NCBI GenBank assembly: GCA_031385005.1
Contig: JANNBB010000062.1
Location: forward strand, 1-64,000
Direction of reading: 5' to 3'
Length of the DNA: 64,000 bases
Origin: JADKIH01 sp031385005
Lineage (GTDB): Bacteria > Bacteroidota > Bacteroidia > AKYH767-A > 2013-40CM-41-45
The position numbers were made by a program, and so were the translations under genes. Positions within the stretch are counted from its first letter, which is position 1. The number at the start of each line of letters is the position of its first letter. Under the pieces are notes generated by a model that did no database searches, was not told the DNA's origin, and saw only the letters and a program-made list of their open reading frames with translations. This document shows, one piece after another, positions 25,512 through 34,703 of the stretch.

Positions 25512-28337
25512 ATGAAGAATGAAGCATTTAGTCCTCCAATTCCTGATCGAGAGATCGAGCGTTTATTGGCATTAAATGAGTACAATTTACTCGATACTCT
25601 TCCTGAAGAGCAATTTGATCGTTTGACGAAATTGGCTTCTATCATTTGTGACGCTCCAATTGCCTTAATTAGTCTGATTGATAAGGACAGGCAATGGTTT
25701 AAATCCAAAGTGGGATTGAATGTAGATGAAACAGCCAGGGATATTTCTTTTTGTCAGTACACTATAATGGGCGATGATTTTTTCGAAGTCGAAGATGCCA
25801 TGAAAGATGTTCGATTTAAAAAGAACCCATTGGTTTTAGGAGATCCGAATATTCGATTTTATGCAGCATTTCCGCTTATTGATCCGGAAGGTCATGCCTT
25901 GGGATCCTTGTGTATTATTGACCGTACGCCCAAAAAACTTACCGAGTTTCAAAAAGAAGCACTTAAAACATTGTCAGAAGATATCATGCTTCAGATCGTG
26001 AACAATAAGAAAAACGATGAGCGACGGAAACTTGAAAAGTTTTTTATGATGTCTATTGATTTGATTTGTATAGCAGGGTTAGATGGATTATTTAAGCGCA
26101 TTAATCCGGCTTTCAAACAAACGCTAGGTTGGGAAGAAGAAGAAATGATCGGTAAGTCATTTTTTGATTTTATTCATCCGGAAGATGTAGAGAAGACAAA
26201 AAATGAATTGGAAAATTTAAGGGCGGGAAAAAACATTATGGATTTTATAAACCGTTACCGAACGAAGAATAATTCATATAGAATATTTCAATGGGTTGCC
26301 AGCGCAGATTTAAAAACGGGCGAAATTTTTGCCATAGCGAGAGATAATACCGTATTTAAAAAAATTAAAGCGGAGAACGAAGCATCGGCAACTGCCATTG
26401 AGCAGTTGAATACTGCTTTAAATGAATCGGCAATTGTTTCCGTTACAGATCCCAAGGGTAAAATTGAATTTGTCAATGAGGCATTTTGTAAAGTGTCCAA
26501 ATACAAAAGAGAAGAACTTATAGGAAAAGATCACCGCATAGTTAATTCCGGATTTCATTCTAAAGAATTTATTGCCGAAATATGGAGTACACTTCAAAAC
26601 GGAAAAATTTGGAAGGGAGAGATTAAAAATAGGTGTAAAGACGGAAGTTATTTCTGGGTTGAAACCACTATCGTACCTTTTCTGGATGCGGATAAAAAAC
26701 CGTTGCGTTATGTATCGATTCTTTACGATGTGACGGATCGTGTGCAGTTAGAATCAGCTCTTCGTAAATCAAAATATGAAATCGAAAAAACGGCAAAAAT
26801 TAAAGAGCAGTTTTTGGCCAATATGAGCCACGAGATTCGCACACCCTTAAATGCAATCATCGGATTCAGCGAAATATTGAGATCTTCCCGCTTAACACCT
26901 AAACAAGAAGAACATGCAAAGATAATTACCCGTTCCGGAGAGAACCTTATGGGTATTATTAATGACATTTTGGATTTCGCGAAAATTGAAAGCGGAAATT
27001 TTTCTCTTGAAAAGGTTCCCATGAGTATAGCTGAAATCAACGATAGCATTAAGAATATGTTTTTGAAAACTGCTGAAGAAAAAAAGATAGAGTTAAAAGT
27101 GTTTTCAGATAACGATATTCCGGCCTGCGTGAATGGTGATTCAATTAGAATAACACAGATCCTCGTAAATCTTATTGGTAATGCAATTAAGTTTACAGCT
27201 TCCGGATCCGTTCGGATTTTTACAACAATCATTTCTCAAGATGAGGATACCTTTATGGTAGAGTATAAGGTTGCAGATTCCGGAATCGGAATTGCTTCCG
27301 ATAAGCTGGATGTCATCTTTGACCGCTTTGTACAGGCAGAAGATGATACCACAAGAAAATTTGGAGGAACAGGGTTGGGATTGAGTATCGTAAAGAATTT
27401 GGTTAAGTTAATGAACGGCGAGATTTCCGTTAAAAGTGAATTGAATATAGGATCTGAATTTCGTTTACTGATTCCCTTACAGAAGTCTTCAGAATCTGAA
27501 ATGGAAGAATATCTTAATAGGCAGAAAAAAAATGAATTTACCAATAACGAAAGTTTTGGTGAATTAAGTGTCTTGTTGGTTGAAGATAACAGAATGAATC
27601 AGCAATATGTTGCTTCTCTTATGCAGCAATTCAATATCCACTGTGAGATAGCTGAAAGTGGAATGATTGCTATCAAGAAGTTGAATGCAAACTCATACGA
27701 TTTAATTTTGATGGATATTCAAATGCCTGAAATGGATGGATATGAAGCAACCGGTATAATCCGAAAGGAAATGCAACTTAATACGCCCATCATCGCATTA
27801 ACCGCTAATGCAACTATTGCCGATTTTGAGAAGTGTCTGAAATGCGGCATGAATGGCTATTTATCCAAACCGTATAAACCCAAAGATCTTTTTGATAAAA
27901 TCGCCGAAGTGATGGCCTATAAAATGAATGTAGACAAAGGAAATAGAATCGACGTAACAGCAGAAAGGAAAAGCCCAAATGAAAATCTCTTTCAATTGTC
28001 GCATCTCAAAGAACAAGTCAATGGAAAGATGAATGTCGTCAAACAATTAATCGATATTTTTATTGAAGATACACCCAAGGATTTTATTCTCCTGGAAAAT
28101 GGAATTTCAGATGAAGATTTTTCGAGTATTGAAAAAGTGTCTCATCAATTGGTTTCTACTTTTTCAATTATCGGAATTTCTCCTGCAATAAAATTACTTA
28201 AATCAATGGAATTGAATGCGAGAGAAAAGAAAAACATATTGGAAATTTTGGACATGTTTAAGGAATTGAAGGAGATTACTGTAAAAGTAAGAACGGAAGT
28301 GGAGCAAATAGCTCTCTCATTGGTAAATAGTAATTAA
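25512..28337 (+). CDS. Hybrid sensor histidine kinase (GAF-PAS-PAS-HisKA-HATPase-REC-HPt)
   Basis: The 941-residue protein has no membrane segment, so sensing is cytoplasmic. A GAF domain fills about 25-165, PAS domains about 172-290 and 300-420, then HisKA with phospho-acceptor H440 in NMSHEIRTPLNAI. The ATPase domain has DSGIGI and GGTGLGLSIV. A receiver domain carries D735 in LILMDIQMPEMDG, and the C-terminal HPt-like domain has H878 in KVSHQLVSTFSIIG. A full phosphorelay can run within one chain. The gene at 28367 encodes a LytTR regulator 29 bp downstream and is the likely output. Confidence 0.92.
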   Translation: MKNEAFSPPIPDREIERLLALNEYNLLDTLPEEQFDRLTKLASIICDAPIALISLIDKDRQWFKSKVGLNVDETARDISFCQYTIMGDDFFEVEDAMKDVRFKKNPLVLGDPNIRFYAAFPLIDPEGHALGSLCIIDRTPKKLTEFQKEALKTLSEDIMLQIVNNKKNDERRKLEKFFMMSIDLICIAGLDGLFKRINPAFKQTLGWEEEEMIGKSFFDFIHPEDVEKTKNELENLRAGKNIMDFINRYRTKNNSYRIFQWVASADLKTGEIFAIARDNTVFKKIKAENEASATAIEQLNTALNESAIVSVTDPKGKIEFVNEAFCKVSKYKREELIGKDHRIVNSGFHSKEFIAEIWSTLQNGKIWKGEIKNRCKDGSYFWVETTIVPFLDADKKPLRYVSILYDVTDRVQLESALRKSKYEIEKTAKIKEQFLANMSHEIRTPLNAIIGFSEILRSSRLTPKQEEHAKIITRSGENLMGIINDILDFAKIESGNFSLEKVPMSIAEINDSIKNMFLKTAEEKKIELKVFSDNDIPACVNGDSIRITQILVNLIGNAIKFTASGSVRIFTTIISQDEDTFMVEYKVADSGIGIASDKLDVIFDRFVQAEDDTTRKFGGTGLGLSIVKNLVKLMNGEISVKSELNIGSEFRLLIPLQKSSESEMEEYLNRQKKNEFTNNESFGELSVLLVEDNRMNQQYVASLMQQFNIHCEIAESGMIAIKKLNANSYDLILMDIQMPEMDGYEATGIIRKEMQLNTPIIALTANATIADFEKCLKCGMNGYLSKPYKPKDLFDKIAEVMAYKMNVDKGNRIDVTAERKSPNENLFQLSHLKEQVNGKMNVVKQLIDIFIEDTPKDFILLENGISDEDFSSIEKVSHQLVSTFSIIGISPAIKLLKSMELNAREKKNILEILDMFKELKEITVKVRTEVEQIALSLVNSN

Positions 28338-28366
28338 TTTAATTTACAATTTAATTAATAGCAGGA

Positions 28367-29056
28367 ATGAATTGTTTGATTGTGGATGATAATAGAATGG
28401 CAAGAACAGTCCTTCGCCAACAGGTCATGAATATCGATTTTCTAAACCTCGTTGGAGAATGTGAAAATGCCGTTGAGGCCATTAATATATTGAATAGAGA
28501 AAAAATTGATTTATTACTGCTCGATATCCAAATGCCTAAAATGTCGGGTATTGAATTTCTTAAAAGTGTCACGAAAAGGCCGCTTGTAATCTTAATAACC
28601 GCTCGCCCTGAATTTGCAGTCGAAGCATTCGAATACAATGTCGTAGATTACATTTTAAAGCCGGTAAAAGAAGATCGATTCATCAAAGCCATTATGCGGG
28701 TAAAAGAAATTCACAATAGTTTTTCCAAGCCGGTCAAAATGGATAAAGAATATTTTTTCTTCCGCGAGAAAGGTGTTGCACAAAAATTAAGAATCAATGA
28801 CATCCTTTATATTCAAGCCATGGGTGATTATATCAATATACACACTGCCGAAAAAATGCATACCATTCACCACACTTTAAGCGCTATTGAAAAGGAGCTT
28901 CCTGAAGATAAGTTCTTGCGCATTCACCGGTCTTATATAGTCGCACTTGATAAAATTGACACAGTAGAAGATGGCACGGCTTATATCTATCAAAGCAATA
29001 TTCCCGTAGGCGAATCTCACCGGTCTAAATTGATGAGTTTACTGAATTTGCTCTAA
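28367..29056 (+). CDS. LytTR-family response regulator
   Basis: The 229-residue protein has a receiver domain with D53 in LLLLDIQMPKMSG and the YILKPVKEDRF segment. A C-terminal LytTR DNA-binding domain follows from about residue 135 (DILYIQAMGDYINIHT, FLRIHRSYIVALDKID). LytTR proteins bind DNA through beta strands. It lies 29 bp after the hybrid kinase, so both are probably on one transcript and the kinase's HPt domain is the likely phosphodonor. The target genes are unknown. The T9SS gene at 29170 is next in line. Confidence 0.93.
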   Translation: MNCLIVDDNRMARTVLRQQVMNIDFLNLVGECENAVEAINILNREKIDLLLLDIQMPKMSGIEFLKSVTKRPLVILITARPEFAVEAFEYNVVDYILKPVKEDRFIKAIMRVKEIHNSFSKPVKMDKEYFFFREKGVAQKLRINDILYIQAMGDYINIHTAEKMHTIHHTLSAIEKELPEDKFLRIHRSYIVALDKIDTVEDGTAYIYQSNIPVGESHRSKLMSLLNLL

Positions 29057-29169
29057 AATTGGGCTGCCAATTGGAGGATTTGGTCGATAAATAGATCTGT
29101 TTCATCGAAAATAACGAATTTTAGCTGTATTTCACTATATTATTGTACTCTAAAGTGAAAGACTACAAA

Positions 29170-30351
29170 ATGAAAAACAGCAAATCGAAACTGCCAACAA
29201 ACGAAAGGAGCTACACACTCGCTAGCTTTTTTTACTTGGTTGTTTTTGTTTTGTTGCACTCCCTTTCATTCGGACAAATATCTCAGACAAAGGTTGGCCA
29301 AACTTATTCTAATTCCGCGATTTCAGGTTCTAATTCATCCTGGATCAGCATTACAAATGCAAATTCTTCAGACGACGTTTATGTGGTAACCGCTGCAAAT
29401 CTTCCTCACAACGGCGATTTTACGGATTATTTAAACATCACAAATTTCCAGTTTAACATTCCTCTAGGGAGCACAATTTCAGGAATAGAAGTGAATGTTG
29501 AACGTTCCGATATAAACGGTAAATCAAAGGATTCTAAAGTCAGTATAATAAAGGGAGGTTCAATCACAACGTTGAATAAGGCACAGACCCCTGCATGGAG
29601 CGGTACCGATAACGTTCAGAACTATGGAGGGAATACTGATTTATGGAGTAATTCATGGAACGTTAGCGATGTCAACTCAGCAGGATTTGGTTTCGCATTC
29701 TCGGCTAATAGAACAGGTGGCGGCGGTCAACCGACTAGTTCTAAAATCGATCAGGTCTACATCACGGTTTATTATACAAATCCTCTTCCGATTCAACTGG
29801 TTGAATTCACCGCAAAATGTACAAGCGAAGTTGTAACTCTCAAATGGGAAACAGCCAGCGAAATCAACAACGATTATTTCAGCATTGAAAGATCGAATGA
29901 CGGTGTAAATTTCGAGACGGTTGCTACAATAAAAGGGGCAAATAACAGTACGATTAATAAAGCATATTCTTTCATAGATGAATCGCCTCTTTTTGGTACT
30001 TCTTTCTACAGATTAAAGCAAACTGACTTTGATGGAAAATCAGAAACTTTCAAAACGGTTGCTGTCACTAAATCGGGAAAAATAAATCCTTCAGAATCGA
30101 TGGTTGTATATTCAAATCACTTCGATGAGTCTTTAATGGCTAAAGTCCAATTAACCGAAAGCGGAAGTGTTGAAATACAAGTTATCGGTATCAATAGTGG
30201 CAACATTATAAGTCAAAATTTCCAGGCAGAAGAAGGAATGAATTTGCTCGAGCTAAACACAAATGGAATTCTTAAAACCGGTGTTTATATCATCCGTTTG
30301 GTTAAGGATAATAAGGTGCTTGCAACAACAAAAACGATGTTTGTAATATAG
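29170..30351 (+). CDS. Secreted protein with T9SS-type C-terminal domain
   Basis: The 393-residue protein has a signal segment (LASFFYLVVFVLLHSLSFGQ). Residues 30-210 are a beta-rich domain of unknown type (NIPLGSTISGIEVNVERS). PIQLVEFTAKCTSEVVTLKW and the following SEINNDYFSIERSNDGVNFE are the fibronectin-like module common before T9SS tails. The last 80 residues (SMVVYSNHFDESLMAKVQL ...) fit a sorting domain. The ATG at 29170 replaces an upstream TTG because it starts the leader. Its role is unknown. Confidence 0.75.
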   Translation: MKNSKSKLPTNERSYTLASFFYLVVFVLLHSLSFGQISQTKVGQTYSNSAISGSNSSWISITNANSSDDVYVVTAANLPHNGDFTDYLNITNFQFNIPLGSTISGIEVNVERSDINGKSKDSKVSIIKGGSITTLNKAQTPAWSGTDNVQNYGGNTDLWSNSWNVSDVNSAGFGFAFSANRTGGGGQPTSSKIDQVYITVYYTNPLPIQLVEFTAKCTSEVVTLKWETASEINNDYFSIERSNDGVNFETVATIKGANNSTINKAYSFIDESPLFGTSFYRLKQTDFDGKSETFKTVAVTKSGKINPSESMVVYSNHFDESLMAKVQLTESGSVEIQVIGINSGNIISQNFQAEEGMNLLELNTNGILKTGVYIIRLVKDNKVLATTKTMFVI

Positions 30352-30433
30352 TGGTTTTTTAAAAAAATTAGTTAAGTTAAATGCATAGAAAATCAGTTTT
30401 TCCTTTGCGGAAGTTTTTCCAATTAAATTATAA

Positions 30434-30466
30434 ATAAAAAATCGCTAGGCAAAAAATGCCTAACGA
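30434..30466 (-). terminator. Intrinsic terminator after the CsbD-like gene
   Basis: On the minus strand ATCGTTAGGCA and TGCCTAGCGAT form an 11-bp stem with one G-T pair and a T loop, followed by seven T bases. It lies 20 bp after the stop of the gene at 30486-30686. The plus strand lacks a T-tract, so it should end only minus-strand transcripts. Confidence 0.85.
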
Positions 30467-30485
30467 TCTCTGTTAAAAAAACAGG

Positions 30486-30686
30486 TTAAAGTGATGCAAT
30501 TAACGTTGCAAATTCTTCTTTTGTTTTTCCGATTTTTGTTTGAACTTTTTCAAACATTTCGTCTTTTTTGCCATCTTCATACTTAAGATCAGCATCTGTC
30601 AGTATAGGAAACTTTGCCTTAAGTTTTTCTTTTTGCTCAGACCAATTACTTTTTATTGGAGTAGGAGTGTTGGTTAAATTTGTCAT
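30486..30686 (-). CDS. CsbD-like small general stress protein
   Basis: The 66-residue hydrophilic protein has the CsbD-like pattern NWSEQKEKLKAKFPILTDAD, LKYEDGKKDEM and KVQTKIGKTKEEFATLI. CsbD-family proteins are induced under general stress in many bacteria, and their biochemical role is unclear. The gene has a full TAnnTTTG promoter at 30724 and an intrinsic terminator at 30434, so it is a single-gene unit. Confidence 0.8.
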   Translation of the reverse strand: MTNLTNTPTPIKSNWSEQKEKLKAKFPILTDADLKYEDGKKDEMFEKVQTKIGKTKEEFATLIASL

Positions 30687-30723
30687 GGCGATTTATTTAA
30701 TTTGTAACTAAATTATTACTTGA

Positions 30724-30731
30724 CAAAGTTA
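30724..30731 (-). promoter_or_regulatory. Bacteroidota -7 promoter element for the CsbD-like gene
   Basis: The minus strand reads TAACTTTG, a full TAnnTTTG match, 38 bases before the ATG at 30686. It fits a monocistronic stress gene. No separate stress sigma signature was recognised. Confidence 0.6.
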
Positions 30732-30808
30732 AGCCGACTTAGTTTTTAATCTCTTACATTCTTTTTAATAATAGTTTCATAATTCACGCTATTTTTAAAA
30801 TATTTTAC

Positions 30809-31147
30809 TTATTCATAACCACTCTTTATGATCGTTTGTATCATTTTAAATCGACCATTAGGAATAATATGGTTGGCCTTGTGTGCAGGAATAATTATTG
30901 AGTTACCTGTTTCTAACTTAAATGAAGTCCCGTCGATTACAATTTCGGCTTTGCCTTCTATAATCTGAGTAAATGTATCAAAGGGCGTTATTTTCTCTGT
31001 CAATCCTTCGCCATTATCAAACGACATTACACTTATATTGCCTGTTGATTTTTTAATAATTGTTTTACTAACTACGGAATTAGGTACATATTCTATTATT
31101 TCCACTGTAATATGAGCTTTTGATTTTTGTAGTTCTATATCTTCCAT
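30809..31147 (-). CDS. Cupin-domain protein
   Basis: The 112-residue protein folds as one small beta-barrel: ISVMSFDNGEGLTEKITPFD is the first cupin motif and ETGNSIIIPAHKANHIIPNG the second. The first motif lacks the usual His-x-His pair, so metal binding may be altered or absent. Related single-domain cupins in Bacteroidota sit near stress genes. The reaction or ligand is unknown. Confidence 0.8.
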   Translation of the reverse strand: MEDIELQKSKAHITVEIIEYVPNSVVSKTIIKKSTGNISVMSFDNGEGLTEKITPFDTFTQIIEGKAEIVIDGTSFKLETGNSIIIPAHKANHIIPNGRFKMIQTIIKSGYE

Positions 31148-31340
31148 TATTATTGTTTTAAAAAGTAATCAAATAGTTATTGTAAAGTTGGTGTTTAAAA
31201 AAATGATAAAGTATCATAACTATTATATTGTCTTACATAATAACCAGTCAATTTATAATATTTATAATTTCATTTATTTGACATTCTTTAGCTTTAATTT
31301 CCTAACTGCAACTAATTTTCGGTTTGGCATTTAATAGATA

Positions 31341-31368
31341 AAAAAAATAGCCCCAAAAAAAAGGGGCT
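31341..31368 (-). terminator. Intrinsic terminator after the outer-membrane barrel gene
   Basis: The minus strand reads AGCCCC, a T-rich eight-base loop, GGGGCT, and then A followed by a run of seven T bases. It lies about 44 bp after the stop of the gene at 31412-32095. The complementary A-tracts on the other strand do not favour plus-strand termination. Confidence 0.85.
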
Positions 31369-31411
31369 TTGCACTTCATTTAACAAAAATTCACTTCTCA
31401 GTAAATAGGTT

Positions 31412-32095
31412 TTAGAATATAAACGATATTCCGATATATCCTGCATTCGTTTTAATATGTGTTTTGGAAACAACATAGAATTGGTCAGTTGTTGTGGTTT
31501 CGCTATTGTCGCTAATGTCAACCAGTCCTAAAACTCCACGGTAACCAAGTCCTAAACGGAAGGTTTTTCCCGGATTAAGGCCGAAATCAACACCTAATCC
31601 ATAGGCAATTCCTAAATCATTTTTCTTAACGGATAGTACAGCTTGAGAGGTGATAGTACCATCTCCACCCGATGATTTTATACTGCTACCGGTACTTAAT
31701 CCTATTTGCGGACCGGCTACAATATTTAAATTTACCGGTGCAGATTTATCTGTATTAAATGAAAGAAGAAGTGGAATATTAATGTATTTCAGATTTATTT
31801 CTCTTGATACATCCTGGTCTGTATATTTCTGATTGAGTGAAGTGTAAATTACTTCTACTTGAACACCAAGGTGTTTAGTGAAATTCACTCCCAAAAAGGC
31901 ACCGGCACCATATCCAAGTGTAGCTTCTCCCTTAATTGTTCCTCCTGATGAAGTCTTTACATCAAAAGACGAGATTGTCGGCATATACCGTACACCAAAT
32001 TCTATCACTTTTTGTGCTTGTACATTTGCTGTAATGAATATCATTAAAGATAATACGGCAATACTTTTTACTAATTGATTTTTGATTGTTTTCAT
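31412..32095 (-). CDS. Outer-membrane beta-barrel protein, PorT-like
   Basis: The 227-residue protein has a signal peptide ending ITANVQAQ. The mature part alternates hydrophobic strands with turns: GYGAGAFLGVNFTKHLGVQV, NIPLLLSFN, NLNIVAGPQIGLSTG, GIAYGLGVDF and a last strand ending AGYIGISFIF with terminal Phe. This is the eight-stranded outer-membrane barrel of the OMP_b-brl/PorT type common in Bacteroidota. A near-match -7 element (CAACTTTG) lies at 32133-32140. It has a strong terminator at 31341. Ligand or role is unknown. Confidence 0.85.
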   Translation of the reverse strand: MKTIKNQLVKSIAVLSLMIFITANVQAQKVIEFGVRYMPTISSFDVKTSSGGTIKGEATLGYGAGAFLGVNFTKHLGVQVEVIYTSLNQKYTDQDVSREINLKYINIPLLLSFNTDKSAPVNLNIVAGPQIGLSTGSSIKSSGGDGTITSQAVLSVKKNDLGIAYGLGVDFGLNPGKTFRLGLGYRGVLGLVDISDNSETTTTDQFYVVSKTHIKTNAGYIGISFIF

Positions 32096-32339
32096 TTTAT
32101 TATTTTTTGTAATTATTTTCGGTTTGATGAAGCAAAGTTGCTATCATTTCCGATGTACGTTGTTACATAACTAAATGAAATGTTTACATCATTCTTAGAA
32201 TGTTGGATTTTAAGAGCTATTTTCAAGGGATTATTACTAGAGTAGTAATTAATTAAATAATTACACTTTTAAAAACAGATCCGTGTACCCATGCAGAAAA
32301 GCGAAAATTTCGTTCATTAAAAAAGAAAATTAAAATTAT

Positions 32340-34691
32340 TTATTTCACCGGCAATTCATTCTTTTTTGGAGTATTCCTGTCGCCGTACTTTGCCCGTGGT
32401 TCGGATCGATTTAATTCATTGATTTTCTCATAGGCTTTTAATAAAGATTTAGGAAGCTCGTTTTGATAATCAATTTTGTAAAATGAAAACCCTGAATATG
32501 GAATTACGTTTTCTATCGGTTTTATTATTACTTGTTTTAATGTTTCTTTACTGCTAAAATATGACGAAAAATTATCTTCTCTTTTTTTATTTAATTTTTT
32601 ATATTCTGCCTCTATTTTTTTACTGCCAATCAACCTGTAGCATTTATCATAAATTGTAAAAAGTAAGGAATCATTTGTATTTGAATCAAGGAATTTTTGG
32701 AAGGCGGGATCTTTAGTGTTTATTTTATTTACGTTTTCGGAATCTTTTAAACTGAATAGGGAAGTTTTAATATCCTTGCTAGATAAATAATATTTCTTTT
32801 TAGCTTCATAATATAAGAGATATTCTTTTTCTTTTTTCTCATATATATGCGGATAGATAATTATTTTATATTCCGGATTATCTGATAAATAGTTACTTAT
32901 TTTTTCGACAAAGTGTTTTCCTTCAGGGCGGAGTTCTGCTTCCATCATTTGCCATTGAAGCATTAACGATTTTTCAATCTCTTTCTCTGTTTCTTTTACC
33001 TTTATTCTATAGGTAGTAGTCGCAGGTTTAATAAAAATATTTTTGAAAAGATCGACGAATACATCGCCCAGATGAAAGCTTGGGTTTTTTAAATTACCGG
33101 TAATTGGAATTTCATAATCGATTGCATTTCCATAGTCTCTTACAAAAGACATGATTAAAGGAAGAGGCAACCAATTGGTGTCTTTATTTTTTATTTTTTT
33201 TGTTACTCTCGGATCTAATAAAATAAGATGATTATCACTTTTAATTATTCCATTTACTACATTCCAATTTCCTTTCACCTCTATAGTGCCATGATCCAAT
33301 GGAAATGAAGTATAAGAAATGGTATATGGATTAAACATAGATGCCGGTATTTTTTCAAACGAATAAACCATATCGAAATCGGCACTGTCTTTTGGATTTA
33401 TACTTAGATTTATCGTAGCTGCACCAAATGGCTTAATACCCGTTTTAAACAATACATCTACTTTTTGATGGTCTTTATCTATAGAGTCGGCTTGCATGGA
33501 AAGTGGTTTTAAATCAGTTGAAAAAACTTCAGAGAGTGTAAAATCGTTAAATTCCAGATTTCCTTCTTTAATTGCTAAGTGGTTTATTTTATAATAACTC
33601 TGGAAAAAATTTCTTGCAAGAATTTTTACATATTTGGCAATTTCCAATATCAGATTATAATGACTACTGTTGCCTTCGACGGAAATTATTTTCGAGCCAT
33701 GTTTACCAAACATTGTTTCTAAATTATCGCGGTTCTCATACCTCTCGTATTTGAAAAAGGGTTGTAAAACTGAAACTGAATCAAAGAGATACTTGTGTTT
33801 GGCCGGACTAACATCTACCATCTGTATGTTCACATACTTAAAGGAGGCATAATCATCCTTTTCGTTTTTCCCAAAATGAAAATCATTCGCTTGCAGTTTG
33901 CCTTTTATAGTAATTTCTTCCTGATCTTCAAAATTCCCATTGGCGTGAAGATCTGCATCCAAAGTAGCTCTAAATGTTCCATAATTAGTTAATTCTTTCA
34001 AATACTGATTTATTATGTTTAAATCCAATTGGCTAATTTGAATTTTTGTATCGTAAGCAAGTGTCGTTAAGTTTAGCGAAAAACTGCAATTTACTTTTCC
34101 TGTACCTATTCCGGGAACAAATGAAAAAGTTCCTTTTATTGTGTCTTTATCCCATGTTTTTCCTTCACTGCGAAAATTAAATTTCTTTATAAAGTAGTTT
34201 ACCGGAATAGTATTCTCCTTAAAATGAAATTCTCCGTTAATAATTTCAATATGAGTAATACTGAATTTTGTTTTAGTTTTTATTTGATTCGTATCTATTA
34301 GGGGTTTTTTAAATTTTTCAATTAAGTCTCTAAAATTGAATTTCATATCATTTTGTAAAATCATTAATCGTGGAGAATCGAGTATTAGTGAATTAATTTC
34401 AATTTTTCCTGTTAATAATTTTCTAAACGATAATTTTAAACTTAAATCATTTATGGATAAAAAGATTGAATCGCTTTTAAATTCAAGTATATTGGTATTT
34501 TGAAAGTGAATATAACCCGTAAATGGATTCAAATAAACTGTTTCAGCTAATATTTCTCTTCCAATTAATTTTGTATCATATTTTTCTAAAAGATATTTGG
34601 CTATGGGAGATATAAATACGATAAGTAAAGTGAGTAATATCGTAATAATAATCAACGTATAAATAATCGATTTTCTAAATTTAATTTTCAT
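32340..34691 (-). CDS. AsmA-like (DUF748-type) periplasm-spanning protein
   Basis: The 783-residue protein has one N-terminal membrane helix (IIYTLIIITILLTLLIVFIS), then a long beta-rich periplasmic body. The opening resembles AsmA/DUF748 proteins: LIGREILAETVYLNPFTGYI, LSLKLSFRKLLTGKIEINSL, ILDSPRLMIL. Repeated motifs such as FHFGKNEKDDYASF and LEFNDFTLSE follow in a pattern fit for a hydrophobic groove. Residues about 570-780 are a charged C-terminal part. AsmA-like proteins (TamB, YhdP, YdbH) carry phospholipid between membranes in proteobacteria. It follows the Omp85-like gene by 12 bp in a run with mlaEFD homologues. Confidence 0.78.
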   Translation of the reverse strand: MKIKFRKSIIYTLIIITILLTLLIVFISPIAKYLLEKYDTKLIGREILAETVYLNPFTGYIHFQNTNILEFKSDSIFLSINDLSLKLSFRKLLTGKIEINSLILDSPRLMILQNDMKFNFRDLIEKFKKPLIDTNQIKTKTKFSITHIEIINGEFHFKENTIPVNYFIKKFNFRSEGKTWDKDTIKGTFSFVPGIGTGKVNCSFSLNLTTLAYDTKIQISQLDLNIINQYLKELTNYGTFRATLDADLHANGNFEDQEEITIKGKLQANDFHFGKNEKDDYASFKYVNIQMVDVSPAKHKYLFDSVSVLQPFFKYERYENRDNLETMFGKHGSKIISVEGNSSHYNLILEIAKYVKILARNFFQSYYKINHLAIKEGNLEFNDFTLSEVFSTDLKPLSMQADSIDKDHQKVDVLFKTGIKPFGAATINLSINPKDSADFDMVYSFEKIPASMFNPYTISYTSFPLDHGTIEVKGNWNVVNGIIKSDNHLILLDPRVTKKIKNKDTNWLPLPLIMSFVRDYGNAIDYEIPITGNLKNPSFHLGDVFVDLFKNIFIKPATTTYRIKVKETEKEIEKSLMLQWQMMEAELRPEGKHFVEKISNYLSDNPEYKIIIYPHIYEKKEKEYLLYYEAKKKYYLSSKDIKTSLFSLKDSENVNKINTKDPAFQKFLDSNTNDSLLFTIYDKCYRLIGSKKIEAEYKKLNKKREDNFSSYFSSKETLKQVIIKPIENVIPYSGFSFYKIDYQNELPKSLLKAYEKINELNRSEPRAKYGDRNTPKKNELPVK

Positions 34692-34703
34692 TCAGATTTA
34701 ATT

